NCBI RefSeq assembly: GCF_003074055.1
Contig: NZ_CP029043.1
Location: forward strand, 1,426,001-1,490,000
DNA from: Streptomyces nigra
GTDB taxonomy: Bacteria; Actinomycetota; Actinomycetes; Streptomycetales; Streptomycetaceae
DNA length: 64,000 bases
Direction of reading: 5' to 3'
The translations under genes were made by a program, and so were the position numbers. This document shows, piece by piece, positions 7,095 through 15,891 of this stretch (position 1 is its first letter; each line of letters starts with the position of its first letter). The notes under the pieces are model-generated. The model had not been told where the DNA came from. It did not search any database and was given only the letters and a program-made list of their open reading frames with translations.

Positions 7095-9347
7095 TCAGGT
7101 CAGCGTGCTGATCGTTTCGGCCACCGGTGACACCTCGACGGGCACGCCGTTGAGCACGGCGTTGCCGGACAGCGGGTCGAGTGCGCGGCCGTCGAGGAGC
7201 TGGTTGACGTTGACTCCGGGGTCGGCGGAGGCGTGGCCGAGCCGGGTGCCGGGACGGTCGTGGCCCCAGCCGTGCGGCAGGCTCACCACGCCGGGGCGCA
7301 CGGCGTCGGTGACCTCGGCGGGCGCGGTCACCTCTCCCCCGGCGCCCTTCAGCCGGACGGGCGCCCCGTCGCGGACGCCGAGCCGGCCGGCGTCGTCGGG
7401 GTGGATGTGCAGGGTGCAGCGGTTGGAACCGCCGGTGAGGGCGGGGACGTTGTGCATCCAGCTGTTGTTGGAGCGCAGATGCCGGCGGCCGACGAGGACG
7501 AGTCCGTCGGGGCGCTCGCGCAGCGCGGCCCGCAGCCGCGGCAGGTCGCCCGCGATGGGGCCGGGCAGCAGCTCCACCTTGCCGCTGACGGTCTTCAGCG
7601 GCTGCGGCAGCCGGGAGGCGAGGGGGCCGAGGTCGATGCCGTGCGGATGCGCGAGGAGCCGGTCGAGGGTGAGCCCGTCGGGGCGGGCGCCGAAGCCGTC
7701 GCCGTAGGGGCCGAGGCGCAGCATCATGTCGAGGCGCCGCTCGGGGCCGCTGACGCCCGTGAGCTGCGCGGCGAGTTCCTGCGGGTCGCGGCCGTGGACC
7801 GGGGAGTGCGGTTCGGTGACGGCCTTGCCGAGAGTCTGCCCGATGACCATGTCGTCCACGGCGGACGGGTCGGTGCCGTGCAGGCCGGTCGCGGCCAGGA
7901 CGAGCCGGGCCATGATCTCGGTCTCGGCCATGCGTCCGGGCTCCAGCGGGACCGCGGGCCGGGTGTAGCGGACCTGGTTGCGCACGGCGAGGGTGTTGAA
8001 CGCGAAGTCGTGGTGCGGGCTCTGCGACGGCGGGGGCGGCGGCAGGACGACATGGGCGTGCCGCGAGGTCTCGTTGAGGTAGGGGTCGACGCTGACCATG
8101 AACTCGAGGGAGTCCAGCGCCTTGTCGAGGCGGTCGCCGTCGGGTGCGGACAGCACCGGGTTGGCGGCGACGGCGATCAGGGCGCGGACGGGCGTGCCCT
8201 CGTCGGTGGCGGTGTCGATCTCCTCGGCGAGCGCGGAGAGCGGCAGTTCGCCCTTGGCCTCGGGGTGGCCGCTCACCCGGGAGCGCCAGCGTCCGAGAGC
8301 GAAGCCGTGGCCGGGGCCGGCCGGGCGGGGCGTGCGGTCGGTGGCGGCCTGTGGGAAGAGGGCGCCGCCGGGGCGGTCGAGGTTGCCGGTGAGGGTGGTG
8401 CAGACGTCCACGAGCCAGCTGGCGAGGGTGCCGTGCGGGACGGTGCAGCTGCCGATGCGCCCGTAGACGGCGGCGGTGGGGGCGGCCGCGAGCTCGCGGG
8501 CGAGGGTGCGGATGGTGCCGGCGTCGACGTCGCACGCCTCGGCGACGGCCTCCGGGGTGAAGTCCCGCAGCGCGTCCCGGAGTTCGTCGAGGCCCTGGAG
8601 GTGGGTGGTCAGCTCGCCCGGGTCGGCGAGCCCCTCCGCGAACAGGGTGTGCGCGATGGCCGCGAGGAGCAGCGCGTCCGTCCCGGGGCGGACGGCGATG
8701 TGCCGGTCGGCGAGCCGGGCGGTGCGGGTGCGGCGCGGGTCGACGACGGTGAGGGTGCCGCCGCGCGCCTTGAGCGCCTTCAGCCGGCCGGGGAAGTCGG
8801 GGGCGGTGCACAGACTGCCGTTGGACTCCAGCGGGTTGGCCCCGATCAGCAGCAGATGGTCGGTGCGGTCGAGGTCGGGTACGGGGATCGCGTTGGCGTC
8901 GCCGTAGAGGAGGCCGCTGGAGACGTGCTTGGGCATCTGGTCGACCGTGGAGGCGGTGAAGAGGCTGCGGGTGCGCAGGCCGGCGATGAGGACCGGCGGG
9001 TAGAGGGCGCCGGCCATGGTGTGCACGTTGGGGTTGCCGAGCACCACGCCGACCGCGTTCGGGCCGTCCCGCTCGACGACCGGGCGCAGTCCGGCGGCGA
9101 CGGCGTCGAAGGCCTCCTCCCAGGTGGCCTCGCGCAGGACGCCGTCCCGGCGCACGAGCGGGGTGCGCAGCCGGTCGGGGTCCGCGTCGACGGCGCCGAA
9201 GGCGGCGCCCTTGGGGCAGATGAACCCCTTGCTGAAGACGTCGTCGCGGTCGCCGCGGGCGCCGGTGACCTCGGTCCCCTCGATGGTGAGCGTCAGGCCG
9301 CAGGTGGCCTCGCACAGGGGGCAGATGCGCAGTGCGGTGCGGGACAC
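7095..9347 (-). CDS. Molybdopterin-dependent oxidoreductase
   Basis: 750 residues from a GTG preceded by GGGAGGA; the open frame extends 123 codons upstream in unlikely sequence. The N-terminus has a four-cysteine iron-sulfur signature CPLCEATC followed by FICPKG. Downstream come the molybdopterin-binding parts, such as DHLLLIGANPLESN, and the C-terminal dinucleotide-binding domain with PHGWGHDRPGTR. This is the bis-MGD family (formate dehydrogenase and nitrate reductase relatives). No electron-transfer subunit or Tat signal is seen, so a cytoplasmic enzyme is likely. The substrate is unknown. An operator-like palindrome lies just upstream of the start. Confidence 0.88.
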   Translation of the reverse strand: MSRTALRICPLCEATCGLTLTIEGTEVTGARGDRDDVFSKGFICPKGAAFGAVDADPDRLRTPLVRRDGVLREATWEEAFDAVAAGLRPVVERDGPNAVGVVLGNPNVHTMAGALYPPVLIAGLRTRSLFTASTVDQMPKHVSSGLLYGDANAIPVPDLDRTDHLLLIGANPLESNGSLCTAPDFPGRLKALKARGGTLTVVDPRRTRTARLADRHIAVRPGTDALLLAAIAHTLFAEGLADPGELTTHLQGLDELRDALRDFTPEAVAEACDVDAGTIRTLARELAAAPTAAVYGRIGSCTVPHGTLASWLVDVCTTLTGNLDRPGGALFPQAATDRTPRPAGPGHGFALGRWRSRVSGHPEAKGELPLSALAEEIDTATDEGTPVRALIAVAANPVLSAPDGDRLDKALDSLEFMVSVDPYLNETSRHAHVVLPPPPPSQSPHHDFAFNTLAVRNQVRYTRPAVPLEPGRMAETEIMARLVLAATGLHGTDPSAVDDMVIGQTLGKAVTEPHSPVHGRDPQELAAQLTGVSGPERRLDMMLRLGPYGDGFGARPDGLTLDRLLAHPHGIDLGPLASRLPQPLKTVSGKVELLPGPIAGDLPRLRAALRERPDGLVLVGRRHLRSNNSWMHNVPALTGGSNRCTLHIHPDDAGRLGVRDGAPVRLKGAGGEVTAPAEVTDAVRPGVVSLPHGWGHDRPGTRLGHASADPGVNVNQLLDGRALDPLSGNAVLNGVPVEVSPVAETISTLT

Positions 9348-9400
9348 GGGTCCTCCCGGGGTGGGTGACGGCGGCGGTGCGCGTCGCCGTGCGCCGAGCA

Positions 9401-9412
9401 TACCGACCGGTA
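9401..9412. promoter_or_regulatory. TetR-type operator candidate
   Basis: TACCGACCGGTA, a 12-bp near-perfect dyad of the form typical of TetR-family operators, 53 bp upstream of the molybdopterin oxidoreductase start and 98 bp downstream of the end of a TetR gene on the same strand. Inference: the adjacent TetR protein represses the oxidoreductase. Confidence 0.5.
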
Positions 9413-9510
9413 CGCACGGTGGGGAGCCCTCAGGTCTCAACCCTGGATCGGAGACCGCCGCTCTCAGCCCTCGCTCCGAGGCCGCCACCCTCGGCCCGAG
9501 GCCGCCGCCG

Positions 9511-10116
9511 TCAGTCCAGCACCCTGCAGAGATACGCCTCCAGCAGCTCCCGCGCCTCCCCCAGGATCCGCTCGTCGCCGTCCGGCGCCATCCGGAAGGC
9601 GAGGTGGACCAGGGTGTCGGCGGTCTCCACGGCGACGAGGAAGGTGCGGCGCAGATCATCGTCGGGTTCGAGGCCGAGGTGGCCGGCGAGCAGCTCGGTG
9701 AGCCGGTCGGCGACACGGCGGTTGGGTTCGCCCCGGGTGCCGACCGGGATCTGGTTGCCGAAGTCGACGAGGGAGAACCCGGGCGCGGTGCGCTTCATGG
9801 CGACGTACTCGCCCAGAAGGGCCTCGAGCGCCGCCCGCCAGCCTCCGCCACCGGCCTCCTTCAGGCGCTCGGTGACGCGGTCGCTGAAGCGTTCGAGGTT
9901 GCGCTGGGCCAGGGCGTCGGCCATCTGGCGCTTGTTCCCGAAGAACCGGTAGACCGAGCCGATGGGCACGCCCGCGCGCTGGGCGACGGCCCGGGTGCTC
10001 AGCTCGTCGTAGCCGACCTCGTCGAGGAGGTCGGCACAGGCGTCCAGGATCCTGGTCAGCCGTTCGGCGCTGCGCCGCTGCACGGGCGCCCGGCGGAGGG
10101 ATGCGGGATGAGGCAC
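9511..10116 (-). CDS. TetR-family transcriptional regulator
   Basis: 201 residues from the GTG at VPHPASLRRA; alternative starts upstream cannot be excluded because no clear ribosome site decides. The N-terminal TetR helix-turn-helix is clear: STRAVAQRAGVPIGSVYRFF then the GNKRQM continuation. The C-terminal part is a ligand domain of the TetR_C type without a recognised ligand. It precedes the molybdopterin oxidoreductase on the same strand, with a TACCGACCGGTA dyad between them, so local control of that gene is plausible. Confidence 0.88.
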   Translation of the reverse strand: MPHPASLRRAPVQRRSAERLTRILDACADLLDEVGYDELSTRAVAQRAGVPIGSVYRFFGNKRQMADALAQRNLERFSDRVTERLKEAGGGGWRAALEALLGEYVAMKRTAPGFSLVDFGNQIPVGTRGEPNRRVADRLTELLAGHLGLEPDDDLRRTFLVAVETADTLVHLAFRMAPDGDERILGEARELLEAYLCRVLD

Positions 10117-10181
10117 GGTCTCATGATGCCCCTCGGGCACGACCCGGTGAACGTCGGCCCCCGGGGTCACGGCCCGCCGCA

Positions 10182-10724
10182 TCACGGGGCCGGCTCACCC
10201 GTCGCATCCGCCGTCGCCTCCCCCTCCGCCTCCGAGGCGGTGATGTCGGCCGTCCGCTCCACGGGGGCCTCCTCCACGGCCCAGACGGTGCCGTCGTCGG
10301 CGTACAGCCGGACGGTGACCTGGTGCGTGCCGCGCGGGACGAGGGACGCGGGGATGCGGTACCGGTCGGTGCGCAGCTCGGCGACGCGGTGGCCGTCCAC
10401 GAAGAGGTGGGCCAGTCCGCGCCCGGGAGCCGGCTCCGTCCGGGCGCCCGCGGGTGAGAAGCGGAAGTTGCGCAGGGTCAGCCGTACGTCCCAGTCGCCG
10501 GCGCGGGCCGGGTCGGGCTCGACCTCGATGCCGACGCCGGGCGCGTCCCCTTCGTCGACCTCGCGGTAGTGGCGGCCCTCGCCGTCGGTGTCGTCCAGGA
10601 CCTTGCCGACCGGCGAGGACGCGATGCCGTCCTGCCCGGCGGGCGTGCCGGAGCCACAGCCGGCCGCCCCGGCCAGCAGAAGGGCGGCCACGAGGGCCGC
10701 GGGAAGGGACCGTGTCCACGACAT
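10182..10724 (-). CDS. Secreted lipoprotein, function unknown
   Basis: 180 residues. A hydrophobic signal segment ends in LLAGAAGC, a lipobox-like site at Cys23, so the protein is probably lipid-anchored outside the membrane. The rest contains a beta-rich region with HLFVDGHRVAELRTDRY and HQVTVRLYADDGTVW, reminiscent of domains that measure or bind small ligands, but I do not recognise a named family. It is followed by the TetR gene and is divergent from homogentisate dioxygenase. No metal-binding motif is visible. Confidence 0.75.
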   Translation of the reverse strand: MSWTRSLPAALVAALLLAGAAGCGSGTPAGQDGIASSPVGKVLDDTDGEGRHYREVDEGDAPGVGIEVEPDPARAGDWDVRLTLRNFRFSPAGARTEPAPGRGLAHLFVDGHRVAELRTDRYRIPASLVPRGTHQVTVRLYADDGTVWAVEEAPVERTADITASEAEGEATADATGEPAP

Positions 10725-10846
10725 GTCGGGAGACTAGAACACGGGTCCGACAGCGGGGATCCCCCTTGAGTCTGGTCCGTCTCCGCCTCACGTCGTACGA
10801 CGGACGGGACCCGGCGGATCTTCCCCGATGAGTCCGGGCGGATCTC

Positions 10847-10890
10847 TTGCGCGCGGGAAATCGCAATCCTACGGTGAAGCATAGGAATCG
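10847..10890 (+). promoter_or_regulatory. Promoter and candidate operator of homogentisate dioxygenase
   Basis: TTGCGC (10847-10852), a 17-bp spacer and TACGGT (10870-10875) make a good vegetative promoter, placing the transcript start near 10882. Overlapping it, AATCCTA and TAGGAAT form an imperfect inverted repeat, and ATCGCAA occurs twice (10860 and 10892 regions). A repressor could act here; which one is unknown. Confidence 0.6.
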
Positions 10891-10908
10891 GATCGCAAGG
10901 GAGCGAGC

Positions 10909-12225
10909 ATGAGCGGGGACGCGCGGAAGACCGCCGAGGGCCTGTCGTATCTGTCCGGCTTCGGCAACGAACACAGCTCGGAGGCGGTGCCGGGCGCCCT
11001 CCCGGAGGGCCGCAACTCCCCGCAGCGCGCCCCGCTGGGCCTGTACGCGGAGCAGCTGAGCGGTTCGGCCTTCACCGAGCCGCGGGCGCACAACCGCCGC
11101 TCATGGCTCTACCGCATCCGCCCCTCGGCCCAGCACCCGGCGTTCACCCGCACCGGCAACGGCGAGATCCGCACGGCGCCCTTCACCGAGACGGTCCCGG
11201 ACCCGAACCGGCTGCGCTGGAACCCCCTGCCCGACCCGGCGCCCGGCACCGACTTCCTGGCCGGACTGTGGACGCTCGGCGGCAACGGCGACGCCGCTCA
11301 GCGCGCCGGGATGGCCGTGCACCTGTACCACGCCAACGCCTCGATGGACCGGGTGTTCAGCGACGCCGACGGCGAGCTGCTGATCGTCCCGGAGCGCGGC
11401 GGGCTGCTGCTGCGCACCGAGTTCGGGCTGCTCCATGTGGAGCCGGGACATATCGCGCTGATCCCCCGTGGGGTGCGCTTCCGTGTGGAGCTGCTGGACG
11501 ACTCCGCCCGGGGTTATGTGTGCGAGAACTATGGTGCGCGGTTCCAGCTGCCCGACCTCGGTCCGATCGGCGCCAACGGCCTGGCGAACGCCCGGGACTT
11601 CAGGGCGCCGGTGGCCGCGTACGAGGAGAGCGAGGGCCCGGTGGAGGTGGTCAACAAGTTCTGCGGGAACCTGTGGACCGCGACCTACGACCACTCCCCC
11701 CTCGACGTGGTCGCCTGGCACGGCAACCATGTGCCCTACGTCTACGATCTGCGCCGTTTCAATGTGATCGGCACCATCTCCTACGACCACCCCGATCCGT
11801 CGATCTTCACGGTGCTGACGTCCCCCTCGGACACCCCCGGTCTGGCCGGCGTCGACTTCGTGGTCTTCGCGCCGCGCTGGCTGGTGGGCGAGGACACCTT
11901 CCGGCCGCCGTACTTCCACCGGAACGTGATGAGCGAGTACATGGGCCTGGTCGAGGGCGCGTACGACGCGAAGGCGGAGGGCTTCGTGCCCGGCGGCGGC
12001 TCGCTGCACAACATGATGTCCGCGCACGGCCCGGACCGGGAGACGTTCGACCGCGCGAGCGCCGCCGAGCTGAAGCCGCAGAAGATCGACGACGGTCTCG
12101 CGTTCATGTTCGAGACCCGCTGGCCGGTGACCCTCACCCCCCAGGCGGCCGGCGCCGAGCACCTGCAGCGGCGGTACGACGACGTCTGGGACGGCCTGGA
12201 GCGTCACTTCAGTCCGTTGCGCTGA
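10909..12225 (+). CDS. hmgA: Homogentisate 1,2-dioxygenase
   Basis: Cytoplasmic iron enzyme that opens the ring of homogentisate to maleylacetoacetate in tyrosine and phenylalanine breakdown. 438 residues, full length for the family. The start motif [13 protein letters not shown] is characteristic. The iron ligands of the family map to His and Glu in [15 protein letters not shown] and to His in [25 protein letters not shown] precedes the ATG. No fumarylacetoacetase or hydroxyphenylpyruvate dioxygenase gene is next to it, so the pathway is scattered. A promoter with an overlapping dyad lies just upstream. Confidence 0.97.
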   Translation: MSGDARKTAEGLSYLSGFGNEHSSEAVPGALPEGRNSPQRAPLGLYAEQLSGSAFTEPRAHNRRSWLYRIRPSAQHPAFTRTGNGEIRTAPFTETVPDPNRLRWNPLPDPAPGTDFLAGLWTLGGNGDAAQRAGMAVHLYHANASMDRVFSDADGELLIVPERGGLLLRTEFGLLHVEPGHIALIPRGVRFRVELLDDSARGYVCENYGARFQLPDLGPIGANGLANARDFRAPVAAYEESEGPVEVVNKFCGNLWTATYDHSPLDVVAWHGNHVPYVYDLRRFNVIGTISYDHPDPSIFTVLTSPSDTPGLAGVDFVVFAPRWLVGEDTFRPPYFHRNVMSEYMGLVEGAYDAKAEGFVPGGGSLHNMMSAHGPDRETFDRASAAELKPQKIDDGLAFMFETRWPVTLTPQAAGAEHLQRRYDDVWDGLERHFSPLR

Positions 12226-12252
12226 CCGATCCGCGGAAGGTACGGATAGCCC

Positions 12253-13002
12253 GTGACCCCCTTCGCCCCGGACTCCATCGTCCTGAACCGCAAACTGCCG
12301 CTCTGGTACCAGGTGTCGCAGTCGCTGCGCGCCTCCATACTGGGCCGCCGGCCGCAGGACCCGTTGCGCCTGCCCACCGAGGAGCAGCTCGCGGAGCACT
12401 ACGGCGTGAGCGTGCTGACGATGCGCCAGGCCCTCAAGGAGCTGGAGGACGAGGGCCTGATCACCCGGCACCGCCGGCGCGGCACCTTCATCGAGCCGGA
12501 CGCTCGCCGGGGCGCCCCGGTGCGGCTGCTCGGCTCGGTGGACGCGATCGTGGCCCAGCAGTCCGGCATGACGGCCGAACTGCTGGAGCACGGACCGGCG
12601 CCGGTGCCCGCCGAGGTCGCCGAGCACTTCCCCGACCTCGACGAGGTGGCGGCGTACCACCGGCTGCGCAGCGACGGGGCGACGGGCGAACCGACCAACC
12701 ACGCCCGCAACTACGTCCGTCCCGAGCTGGCCTCCCGCATCGACCCGGACGATCTGCTGCGCTGGCCGATGACGAAGGTGCTGCGGGACGTCGTCGGGGC
12801 GGACATCAGCCGGATCACGGACACCGTGGAGGCCCGGCTCGCCGACCCGGAGACGGCGAAGCTGCTCCAGGTCCCGCTGCTGAGCCCGATCCTGCACTAC
12901 ACCGGTCTGACCTACGACGCGGGCGGCCGGGTGCTGGACGCGGCCGTCATCCACTACCGGGGCGACCGCTTCTCCTTCACGGTGACCCTGGAGGCCACCT
13001 GA
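12253..13002 (+). CDS. GntR/HutC-family transcriptional regulator
   Basis: 249 residues from a GTG 27 bp after hmgA. The N-terminal winged helix has LPTEEQLAEHYGVSVLTMRQ and EGLITRHRRRGTF, followed by a UTRA-type effector domain (about residues 90-245). It is a candidate regulator of hmgA or of the gene that follows it. The short gap to hmgA suggests shared transcription. The effector is not known; HutC relatives sense amino-acid breakdown products or sugars. Confidence 0.88.
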   Translation: MTPFAPDSIVLNRKLPLWYQVSQSLRASILGRRPQDPLRLPTEEQLAEHYGVSVLTMRQALKELEDEGLITRHRRRGTFIEPDARRGAPVRLLGSVDAIVAQQSGMTAELLEHGPAPVPAEVAEHFPDLDEVAAYHRLRSDGATGEPTNHARNYVRPELASRIDPDDLLRWPMTKVLRDVVGADISRITDTVEARLADPETAKLLQVPLLSPILHYTGLTYDAGGRVLDAAVIHYRGDRFSFTVTLEAT

Positions 13003-13024
13003 CCCCCGGGCGGCGCCCAGGCCG

Positions 13025-13030
13025 TACGAT
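13025..13030 (+). promoter_or_regulatory. TACGAT -10 box, probable leaderless start
   Basis: TACGAT ends seven bases before the GTG at 13038. In Streptomyces a TANNNT hexamer 6-8 bases before a start codon marks transcripts that begin at the start codon itself. A TGACC element lies upstream, but at a longer than ideal spacing of about 20 bp. Confidence 0.5.
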
Positions 13031-13037
13031 GCCGGGC

Positions 13038-14171
13038 GTGACGCACGACGACGCTCCGCCGCTGGCGGACCTCATGCCGTGGTCCGTCGCACCGCCGCGG
13101 CTCGGCCGGGGCTGGCCGGCGGGCCCCGACGCGGCGTCCCTGAAAGCGCGTTGGGACGCGTTCGTGAAGGCCGAGGGTCCCGACCGGGAGGCCCTGCTGG
13201 AGCCGACCCGCTCGCGCACCCTGCACTCGGCGGCCGCCCAGCTGCCCGGCCAGTCCACCGGCACCGGCAAACTGCTGCGGGCCTCGGGTCCCTGCCCGGA
13301 GCCGGTGCGGGTGCTGGCCGCCCCCTTCGACGAGCAGTGGCTGATCCCCGACCACCGGCTGATCGACGCCGCCCGCCCGGAGCTGTGGCGGGTGGCGGAC
13401 GCGCGCCAGGTCTTCGTCGTGGAGAGCCCGGAGACGGGCCTGCTGGCGACCTCGCTGCTCCCGCTGGTCCGGCCGGGCCGTGTCCGCCCGCTCTACCGGC
13501 GCCCGCACGGCACGGAACCCAATCTCGCGCCCGGCCTGCTGCCGTACCTGGAGAGCCGGTTGGGGGTCCCGGTCGAGGCGTACGACATGCTCGCCTGGAC
13601 GTTCGCCGCGGTCCGCCCCGACCTGCGGGTGCCGCTCACCGATGATCCGGCGCTGTGGGCGCGCGGTGTGGAGACGGGCCGGCGGATCCTGTGGCTGCTG
13701 CGCCGGGACGGCGACCGGCCCAAGCTGCCCGGCGGGCGCCGCCCGTACGTCCGCGCTCCCCTGCCGTCCCGGCCGCCGGCTCTGGAGTACGACCGCGAGG
13801 AGGAGGTCCTTCTCCTCGGCGAGGGCCGTATCTCGCCGGTGCCCGCGGCCGCCTGGGACTTCGCGGTGGGCGGGGTGCGGGTGCTGGAGCAGTGGTTCAC
13901 GGCGCGTACGGCGGACGCCGAGCCGGGCACCCTGGCCGCGATCCGCCCGGCGGCCTGGCCGCAGGAGTGGACGTCCGAACTGCTGGAGCTCATCACGGTC
14001 CTGGCCCTGCTGGCGGAGACCGCGTCGCTGGGCGACGACCTGCCCTCCACGGTCACGGCGGCGGATCTGCGGGCGGCGGGGGTGCTGCCGGTCCCGGCCA
14101 CGGCCCGTCGGCCGGCGTCGGTGCTGGAGGGTCAGGAGGAGGGGCCAGAGGGGCAGCTCGCGCTGATCTGA
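13038..14171 (+). CDS. Type ISP restriction/modification-like C-terminal domain protein
   Basis: 377 residues from the GTG; an in-frame ATG nine bases upstream overlaps the putative -10 box and is less likely. The sequence (APFDEQWLIPDHRLID, VRPLYRR, EPNLAPGLLPYLESRLG, WDFAVGGVRVLEQWF) resembles the target-recognition and C-terminal domain of type ISP restriction-modification enzymes. There is no methyltransferase motif, no nuclease and no helicase part. Streptomyces genomes carry such stand-alone proteins. The true role is unknown; it may bind DNA without restricting. The gene follows a GntR regulator by 35 bp and is convergent with a TetR gene. Confidence 0.65.
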   Translation: MTHDDAPPLADLMPWSVAPPRLGRGWPAGPDAASLKARWDAFVKAEGPDREALLEPTRSRTLHSAAAQLPGQSTGTGKLLRASGPCPEPVRVLAAPFDEQWLIPDHRLIDAARPELWRVADARQVFVVESPETGLLATSLLPLVRPGRVRPLYRRPHGTEPNLAPGLLPYLESRLGVPVEAYDMLAWTFAAVRPDLRVPLTDDPALWARGVETGRRILWLLRRDGDRPKLPGGRRPYVRAPLPSRPPALEYDREEEVLLLGEGRISPVPAAAWDFAVGGVRVLEQWFTARTADAEPGTLAAIRPAAWPQEWTSELLELITVLALLAETASLGDDLPSTVTAADLRAAGVLPVPATARRPASVLEGQEEGPEGQLALI

Positions 14172-14175
14172 GAGG

Positions 14176-14889
14176 TCAGCGGTCGGGGTCGAAGGCGTCC
14201 AGCACCCGGTCCAGGGCCCGGCGGAACACCCCTTCCAGGTCGATCGGGCCGCTGCTCTCCATGAAGGCCGCGGCCAGCCGCGGATAGGCGCCGGTGGCGA
14301 CCTGGCCGCCGAGGTAGGCGATACGGACCGCGTTCTCCTCCTCCTCGGTCCACGGCATGGAGCGGGTGCGTTCGGCGGTGGCGATCTCGTTGGCCGTGTA
14401 GGTCGTCACCACGCCGTTCAGGAGCGCGACCAGCTCCATCTTCTCGCTGTACGGAACGTCCAGCGGCTCCAGGCAGGCCAGGCAGTGCTCCAGGTAGCGC
14501 AGGCTGTTCGGGCTGAAGCCGTACACCCCGGACATCAGCCGGGGCGCCCAGGTGTGCCGGTGCATGATCGCGCGGGTCTCCAGCGCGTTGCGCACCATGT
14601 CGGCCCGCCAGTCGCCGGAGGGCTCGGCGATCTCGTGCTCGGCCCCGATGGCGTCGATCATCAGCTCGTACAGGTCCTCCTTGCGGGGGACGTAGTTGTA
14701 CAGCGACATCGTGCCGCAGCCGAGCTCCGCGGCCACATGCCGCATGGAGACGGCGTCCAGCCCGCCCTCGTCGGCGAGGCGCACCGCGGCCGCCGCGATG
14801 TCCGCGCGCGTGAACGCGGGTCTGGGACCGCGTCCCGTCCGCTCCGGTCGCGCCCAGATCACGCTCGGCACGGACGCCTTGCCCGCCAT
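14176..14889 (-). CDS. TetR-family repressor of the adjacent ABC exporter
   Basis: 237 residues. The helix-turn-helix reads SMRHVAAELGCGTMSLYNYV then PRKEDLYE, and the C-terminal part matches the TetR_C (tetracycline-repressor-like) ligand domain. It is divergently transcribed from a DrrA-type ATPase gene, with two copies of a 17-bp palindrome between and inside the start regions. That arrangement is typical of a local repressor released by the exported drug. GAGG precedes the ATG by nine bases. Confidence 0.9.
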   Translation of the reverse strand: MAGKASVPSVIWARPERTGRGPRPAFTRADIAAAAVRLADEGGLDAVSMRHVAAELGCGTMSLYNYVPRKEDLYELMIDAIGAEHEIAEPSGDWRADMVRNALETRAIMHRHTWAPRLMSGVYGFSPNSLRYLEHCLACLEPLDVPYSEKMELVALLNGVVTTYTANEIATAERTRSMPWTEEEENAVRIAYLGGQVATGAYPRLAAAFMESSGPIDLEGVFRRALDRVLDAFDPDR

Positions 14890-14917
14890 GGAACATCACC
14901 TCGGCCTCCATCGTAGT

Positions 14918-14977
14918 TACGTACACCGTACGTAGTGCGCTATGGTCGAGCCATGACTTCTACGTACGCTGTACTTA
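14918..14977. promoter_or_regulatory. Two 17-bp TetR operators around a leaderless promoter
   Basis: Copy 1, TACGTACACCGTACGTA (14918-14934), overlaps the expected -35 region; copy 2, TACGTACGCTGTACTTA (14961-14977), lies inside the first codons of the ATPase gene and matches copy 1 at 14 of 17 positions. Between them TATGGT (14941-14946) ends six bases before the ATG at 14953, the spacing of a leaderless transcript. Confidence 0.72.
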
Positions 14978-15891
14978 GTGAAGGTCTGCGCAAGCGGTTC
15001 GGCGAGGTCGACGCCCTGCGCGGGCTCGACCTCGCGATAGCGCCGGGCACGGTCTGCGGCCTCCTCGGATCGAACGGCGCCGGCAAGACGACCGCCGTAC
15101 GGCTGCTCACCACGCTGCTGCGGCCGGACGCCGGCTCCGCCCGGATCGCCGGGCACGATCTGCTCCGCGACCCGGCGGCCGTACGCCGCCACATCGGGGT
15201 CACCGGCCAGGACGCCTCCGTCGACGGCGATCTGACCGGGCGCCAGAATCTGCGGCTGTTCGCCCGGCTGCACCGGGTGCGCGGACCGGCGGAGAAGGCC
15301 GACGAGTTGCTGGACCGCTTCGGTCTGACCGAGGCCGCCGACCGGCCGGTGTCCGGCTACTCCGGCGGGATGCGCCGCCGCCTCGACCTGGCCGCGAGCC
15401 TCGTCCGCCGTCCCGACGTGCTCTTCCTGGACGAGCCCACGACCGGACTCGACCCGGCGAGCCGGGGCCGGATCTGGGAGGCGGTGCGGGAGCTGGCCGC
15501 CGCCGGCACGGCCGTACTGCTGACCACGCAGTATCTGGAGGAGGCGGACCAACTCGCCGACGACATCGCGCTGATGGACCGGGGGCGCATCGCGCAGACG
15601 GGCTCGCCCGCCCAGCTCAAGGCGGTCCTGGGCACCCAGGTCGAGGTGGTGGTCGGGGACGTGGACACGATGGTGGACGCGGCGGCCGTGCTGGACCGGC
15701 TGACCGGCGCCGAACCCTCGCTCGACCGCGAGCGGCGCGCAGTGGGCGCGCTCAGCCGGGACGACACCCTGACCCTTCCGCGCCTCGTGCGCGAACTCGA
15801 CGCGGCGGGCGTGCCGTTGGTCGACGCGAGCCTGCGCCCGCCGACCCTCGACGACGTCTTCCTGCGCCTCACCGAGGAGCGTGCGGCATGA
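14953..15891 (+). CDS. ABC exporter ATP-binding subunit, DrrA type
   Basis: 312 residues. Walker A GSNGAGKTT, signature SGGMRRRLDLA, Walker B VLFLDEPTTGLDP and a DrrA-style C-terminal extension ending in PTLDDVFLRLT. It pairs with the membrane subunit whose ATG overlaps its stop codon by four bases (ATGA). Family members export drugs or lipids. The N-terminal codons contain a copy of the TetR operator, so the repressor can sit on the gene itself. The ATG at 14953 is preferred over one six codons upstream because of the -10 box between them. Confidence 0.92.
   Translation: MTSTYAVLSEGLRKRFGEVDALRGLDLAIAPGTVCGLLGSNGAGKTTAVRLLTTLLRPDAGSARIAGHDLLRDPAAVRRHIGVTGQDASVDGDLTGRQNLRLFARLHRVRGPAEKADELLDRFGLTEAADRPVSGYSGGMRRRLDLAASLVRRPDVLFLDEPTTGLDPASRGRIWEAVRELAAAGTAVLLTTQYLEEADQLADDIALMDRGRIAQTGSPAQLKAVLGTQVEVVVGDVDTMVDAAAVLDRLTGAEPSLDRERRAVGALSRDDTLTLPRLVRELDAAGVPLVDASLRPPTLDDVFLRLTEERAA

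Noticed and set aside
7233..9368. A 711-codon plus-strand frame opposite the molybdopterin oxidoreductase
   Set aside because: Low-complexity Gly/Val/Ala/Arg product and no ribosome site; it mirrors a well-recognised enzyme.
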